A DNA stretch of 6,429 bases from a candidate division WWE3 bacterium RIFOXYD1_FULL_39_9 (GTDB taxonomy: Bacteria; Patescibacteriota; WWE3; UBA101185; UBA10185). The notes beneath the pieces are model-generated. The model saw only the letters and a list, made by a program, of their open reading frames with translations, was not told where the DNA came from and made no database searches. This document shows positions 1-3,600 of this stretch, one piece after another. The stretch's first letter is position 1, and each line of letters begins with the position of its first letter. The stretch spans positions 67,559 through 73,987 of the forward strand of contig MEWG01000027.1 of the NCBI GenBank assembly GCA_001773295.1. The letters are read 5' to 3'. Made by a program: the position numbers and the translations under genes.

Positions 1-681
1 TAGAACACCGGTAGATAGCGTGTTGTTATCAGTCCATCTGGCAACATAGTTTGCTATTCCTGTTCCATCTGTGATGTTGGATAATGCTGCAGTTGAAGCA
101 GATGTGATTCTTCCTTTAGCATCAATTGTTAGAACTGGGATTCCGAGTGACGAGCCGTATGTTGCGGCTGAGACTCCGGTATTAGCAAGTGTTAATGAAC
201 CAGTGACATCGATTGTTGCGTCACCGCCCATGCTCTTGATATTAAATCCGTTGTCAGTACCTAAAACTAACGAGCCTGATGGGGCAGTAGCTCCTGAAAT
301 TCCAAGACCACCATTAGCAACTCCCAACAACCCAGTTACATTAGAAGTACTAGCTATATCAATTGCACTTTGAGTTAATATTTGAGAGGCGGCATCAAGG
401 CTTAAGTAGTTGGCAGTGCCGGCAAGTTGAAGTGCTGGATGTGTATTTCCTACGGCACTTGTCATGTATGCGTCTAAATCATCAAGTACGTCTTGGACAT
501 TTGCAGAATCACTATTTGTAAATTCATCGTTAGTTCCGATAAGGTAAGCACCGGAAGTAGTGGGGGAATCTGTGTCGTTTAATCCGATTGTTCCAATGTA
601 TAAATCAGATCCCGAAGCAATTCTAATATCGCCATTTACATCTAGTTTGTACGTTGGACTTGAGTTACCAATGCCTACGTT
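1..681 (-). repeat. Long module copy 4 (residues 1917-2143, running to the window edge)
   Basis: The copy runs from NVGIGNSSPTYKLDVNGD to STGVL, 227 residues, ending exactly at base 1, so the module is complete but the protein continues. Landmarks are as in copy 1, including DAYMTSAVGNTHPALQL, NYLSLDAASQILTQ, GVANGGLGISGATAPSG, LTIDAKGRITSAST and NYVARWTDNNTLSTGVL. The usual TTxP in the VGIG unit is NSSP here. Part of its DNA (335-372) is identical to copy 1 (5627-5664), and another part (290-330) is identical to copy 2 (4376-4416), although its protein sequence as a whole is closest to copy 3. Confidence 0.93.
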
Positions 682-3600
682 TCCGGATGAGTAGTCTATT
701 ACCATGTGTGCCCCACTTAATGTCGTATAATCCGTAATGTTTCCGCCCAGGCCAATATCACTACCGGACGTTGCCATAAAAAGAGTGCGTGAGTTTGTAA
801 TATCAGACAGAGAGAAGTATCCATAGACCGTGGAACTAAACTGCCAGTCATTTGCATTGCTGAACATCTTAATGGTTGACTGCGACCCGCCCGAGGAGTC
901 ACCGCTGATGGTAACAGCGCTGACCGCACCTAACGTTAAAGAAGTGTTATCGGAATCTGTCATATACAACTTCGCTTTTACAGTTCCGTCGTTTTTTTCC
1001 CATTGCTGGATATAGTCATTAAACCCAGAAGGCGCTCTAACGATAAGTAGTTTAGTAGGGTTAGTTATTCCGATACCCACATTGGTTCCGGTGTCTGATA
1101 AGACTCCGGTAGATAGTGTGTTGTTATCTGTCCATCTGGCAACATAGTTCGCAACTCCGGTACCGTCTGTGATGTTGGATAATGCGGCAGTTGAGGCCGA
1201 AGTGATTCGACCCTTTGCGTCTATGGTTAGAACTGGTATGCCGAGAGATGAGCCGTATGTTGCAGCGGTTACTCCTGAGTTTGCAAGTGTTAGCGAACCT
1301 GTGACATCAATTGTCGCATCTCCACCCATGCTCTTGATATTAAATCCGTTGCCAGTACCTAAAACTAATGAGCCGGATGGGGCAGTAGCGCCTGAAATTC
1401 CAAGACCACCGTTAGCAACTCCAAGAAGTCCAGTTACATTAGAAGAACTGGCAATATCAATTGCTGATTGAGTTAATATTTGATTAGTACCGTCTAGAGA
1501 TAGGTAGTTAGCAGTACCAGATAATTGTAGAGCTGGATGAGTATCACCAACTGCAGTGCCAATCGCAGCATCAAGATCATCAAGTACATCCTGTACGTTA
1601 GTACCTGCTGAATATGCGAACTCATCATTAACTCCAACTAAATATGCTCCGGAAGCAGTGGGGGAAGCAGTATCGTTAAGTCCGATTGTACCGATGTATA
1701 AATCACTGCCTGAAACGATTCGGATGTCACCGTTAACATCTAAGGTATATGCTGGGTTTGTTGTACCAATGCCGACATTTCCAGCAACATGTACATTACC
1801 TGTTCCGGAAACTTCAAACACAGGTATGCTGGAGTCATAATCTACAATTTGAAAACCCTGTGTGCTTCCACCAAATACCCCTAACTGTACAGCGTGACTA
1901 GTTAACATACCTCCGGTATCTGCAAAAGGATTTGCGCCGAACTTCCACTTGCTCGCAGGTGTGCTCGTAAAGCTAATGTATCCCGTTACTGACGATCCTC
2001 CAATCTGGGCGTTTCCTACTACTTGTAAAGATTCCGCCGGGGCTGTCGTCCCAATTCCAACGTTAGCATTTAGCAGTGCAATCACATCTGTCGTTTGATT
2101 CCTAAACAAAATCCTACCGGCGGCAGCACCGAGTCCAAGCCAATCCTCATCCGCTGTACTATCTGCAAAAACTGCGCCACTGGTCATTGAGCCGACTGCA
2201 GTTATGTCGCCGGCAGCGCCCACTCCGGTTATATCTTTCCATTCGAGCGTTCCGTTATTTTGATATGTTAAAACGTAATCAGCTGGTGCAGTTGATGACG
2301 GCAATGTGTAAGTAATGTCATATGCCAATGAATCAGGAGCTTTGAAGCCTGTGTAGTTAGTGCCATTTCCTGTAAGTTCTGCAAATCTTAATTCACTTGT
2401 GTTTCCTGCACCGCCACCAAATGGGTTTAGCAGTAATGCATTTGCATCGGTCGGCTCTAATGTTAATAGGGCAGAGGGGTTTGTTGTACCCAAACCGAGT
2501 TTTGAAGTGGCGCTATTCCAGAAGAAATCATCAGAGCCTGTAAGTGAGGATGCACCGTCCCAGAATGTAACTTGACCGACAGCGCCCGATCCGTTTACCG
2601 CACCTATGCCAGATACAGAATTACATCTCCACCTTTCGGCACCTGAATCCCAGGTTAAGAGTTCTCCGCTTGAACATCCGCCAAGCATTCTTAAACCATC
2701 AGCAGTTACTTCAAGTCCGCTGTTTGATGCGGTTGTTGATGTTGTTGAAGTTGTAGTGGCGTCAATTGTTAGTGCACCAGAGGAGAGTGTTAAGCCGTCG
2801 CCTGTGAAATCGGTAATGATGTCTCCAGCCAAGTTTATTTGACCAAGTGATGCGGTTGAACCATATATTGTTCCGTCTACTTCTAGATTGCCTTGTACAT
2901 ATATATCGGAAAGTGACGAAGCATTGCCAAACGAATACCCGCTGTCAGCAGCTGCAAAAAAGTCTCCGCCAACAATGTGAAGTCTTGAATCAGGATTTGT
3001 TGTGCCTATCCCAATATTTCCACCTGACACGAAAGAAGAGGCTGCAGAGCTATAAATGGCGGTAAAAAGTGCCGCGGTTTGATATTTTCCATCCGCTGAC
3101 ATGGAAATTGAACGATAATTTCTGGAATTGCTGTCCGCGATTGTCCAAGTTACTCCGTAGTCAGTTGAAACATAAATACCGCCACCGTAGACTACTGCGG
3201 TTTGGAATTTACCGTCAGCAGACATGTCAACTGAGAAGTAATTTCTGTTAGTACTATCTTCCACCGCCCAAGTTACACCGTAGTCAGTGGAAACATAAAT
3301 GCCGCCACCAAAGACAACTGCGGTTTGGTACTTTCCGTTGGCCGACATAGCAACTGAGTAGTAGTCTCTATTGTTACTGTCCTCCTCTGCCCAAGTTACT
3401 CCGTAGTCAGTGGAAACATATATCCTTCCAGTAGCTACGACGGCAGTTTGATACCTACCATCTGAAGATATAGCAACTGAATAATAATTTCTGTTAGTGC
3501 TATCTTCAAGACCCCAAGTTACACCGTAGTCAGTGGAAACATAAATACCGCCATTGAAGACAACTGCGGTTTGGTACTTACCATCAGATGACATTGCCAC

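Noticed and set aside
71..373. Plus-strand open frame of 100 codons starting MMLDNAAVEAD, mirrored at 1169-1471 and partly at 4202-4459
   Set aside because: These three frames recur only because they lie antisense to the repeated long module. The minus-strand reading has recognisable motifs and is open throughout, whereas the plus-strand peptides have no independent support and no ribosome binding site that I can see.
1..681. Variable repeat of a diversity-generating retroelement
   Set aside because: Repeat copies differ mainly at synonymous positions and not at adenine-specific sites, and no reverse transcriptase or C-type-lectin-like variable domain is present in the window.
717..929. Minus-strand open frame of 70 codons in a different frame
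   Set aside because: It lies within the main coding frame (VGIG segment between copies 3 and 4), has no family resemblance, and is out of frame with the continuous 2,143-codon reading.
2725..2760. Thr/Ser-rich stretch as a secretion or sorting signal
   Set aside because: It is a 12-residue internal low-complexity linker with no hydrophobic segment or LPxTG-like motif next to it; it fits a hinge better.
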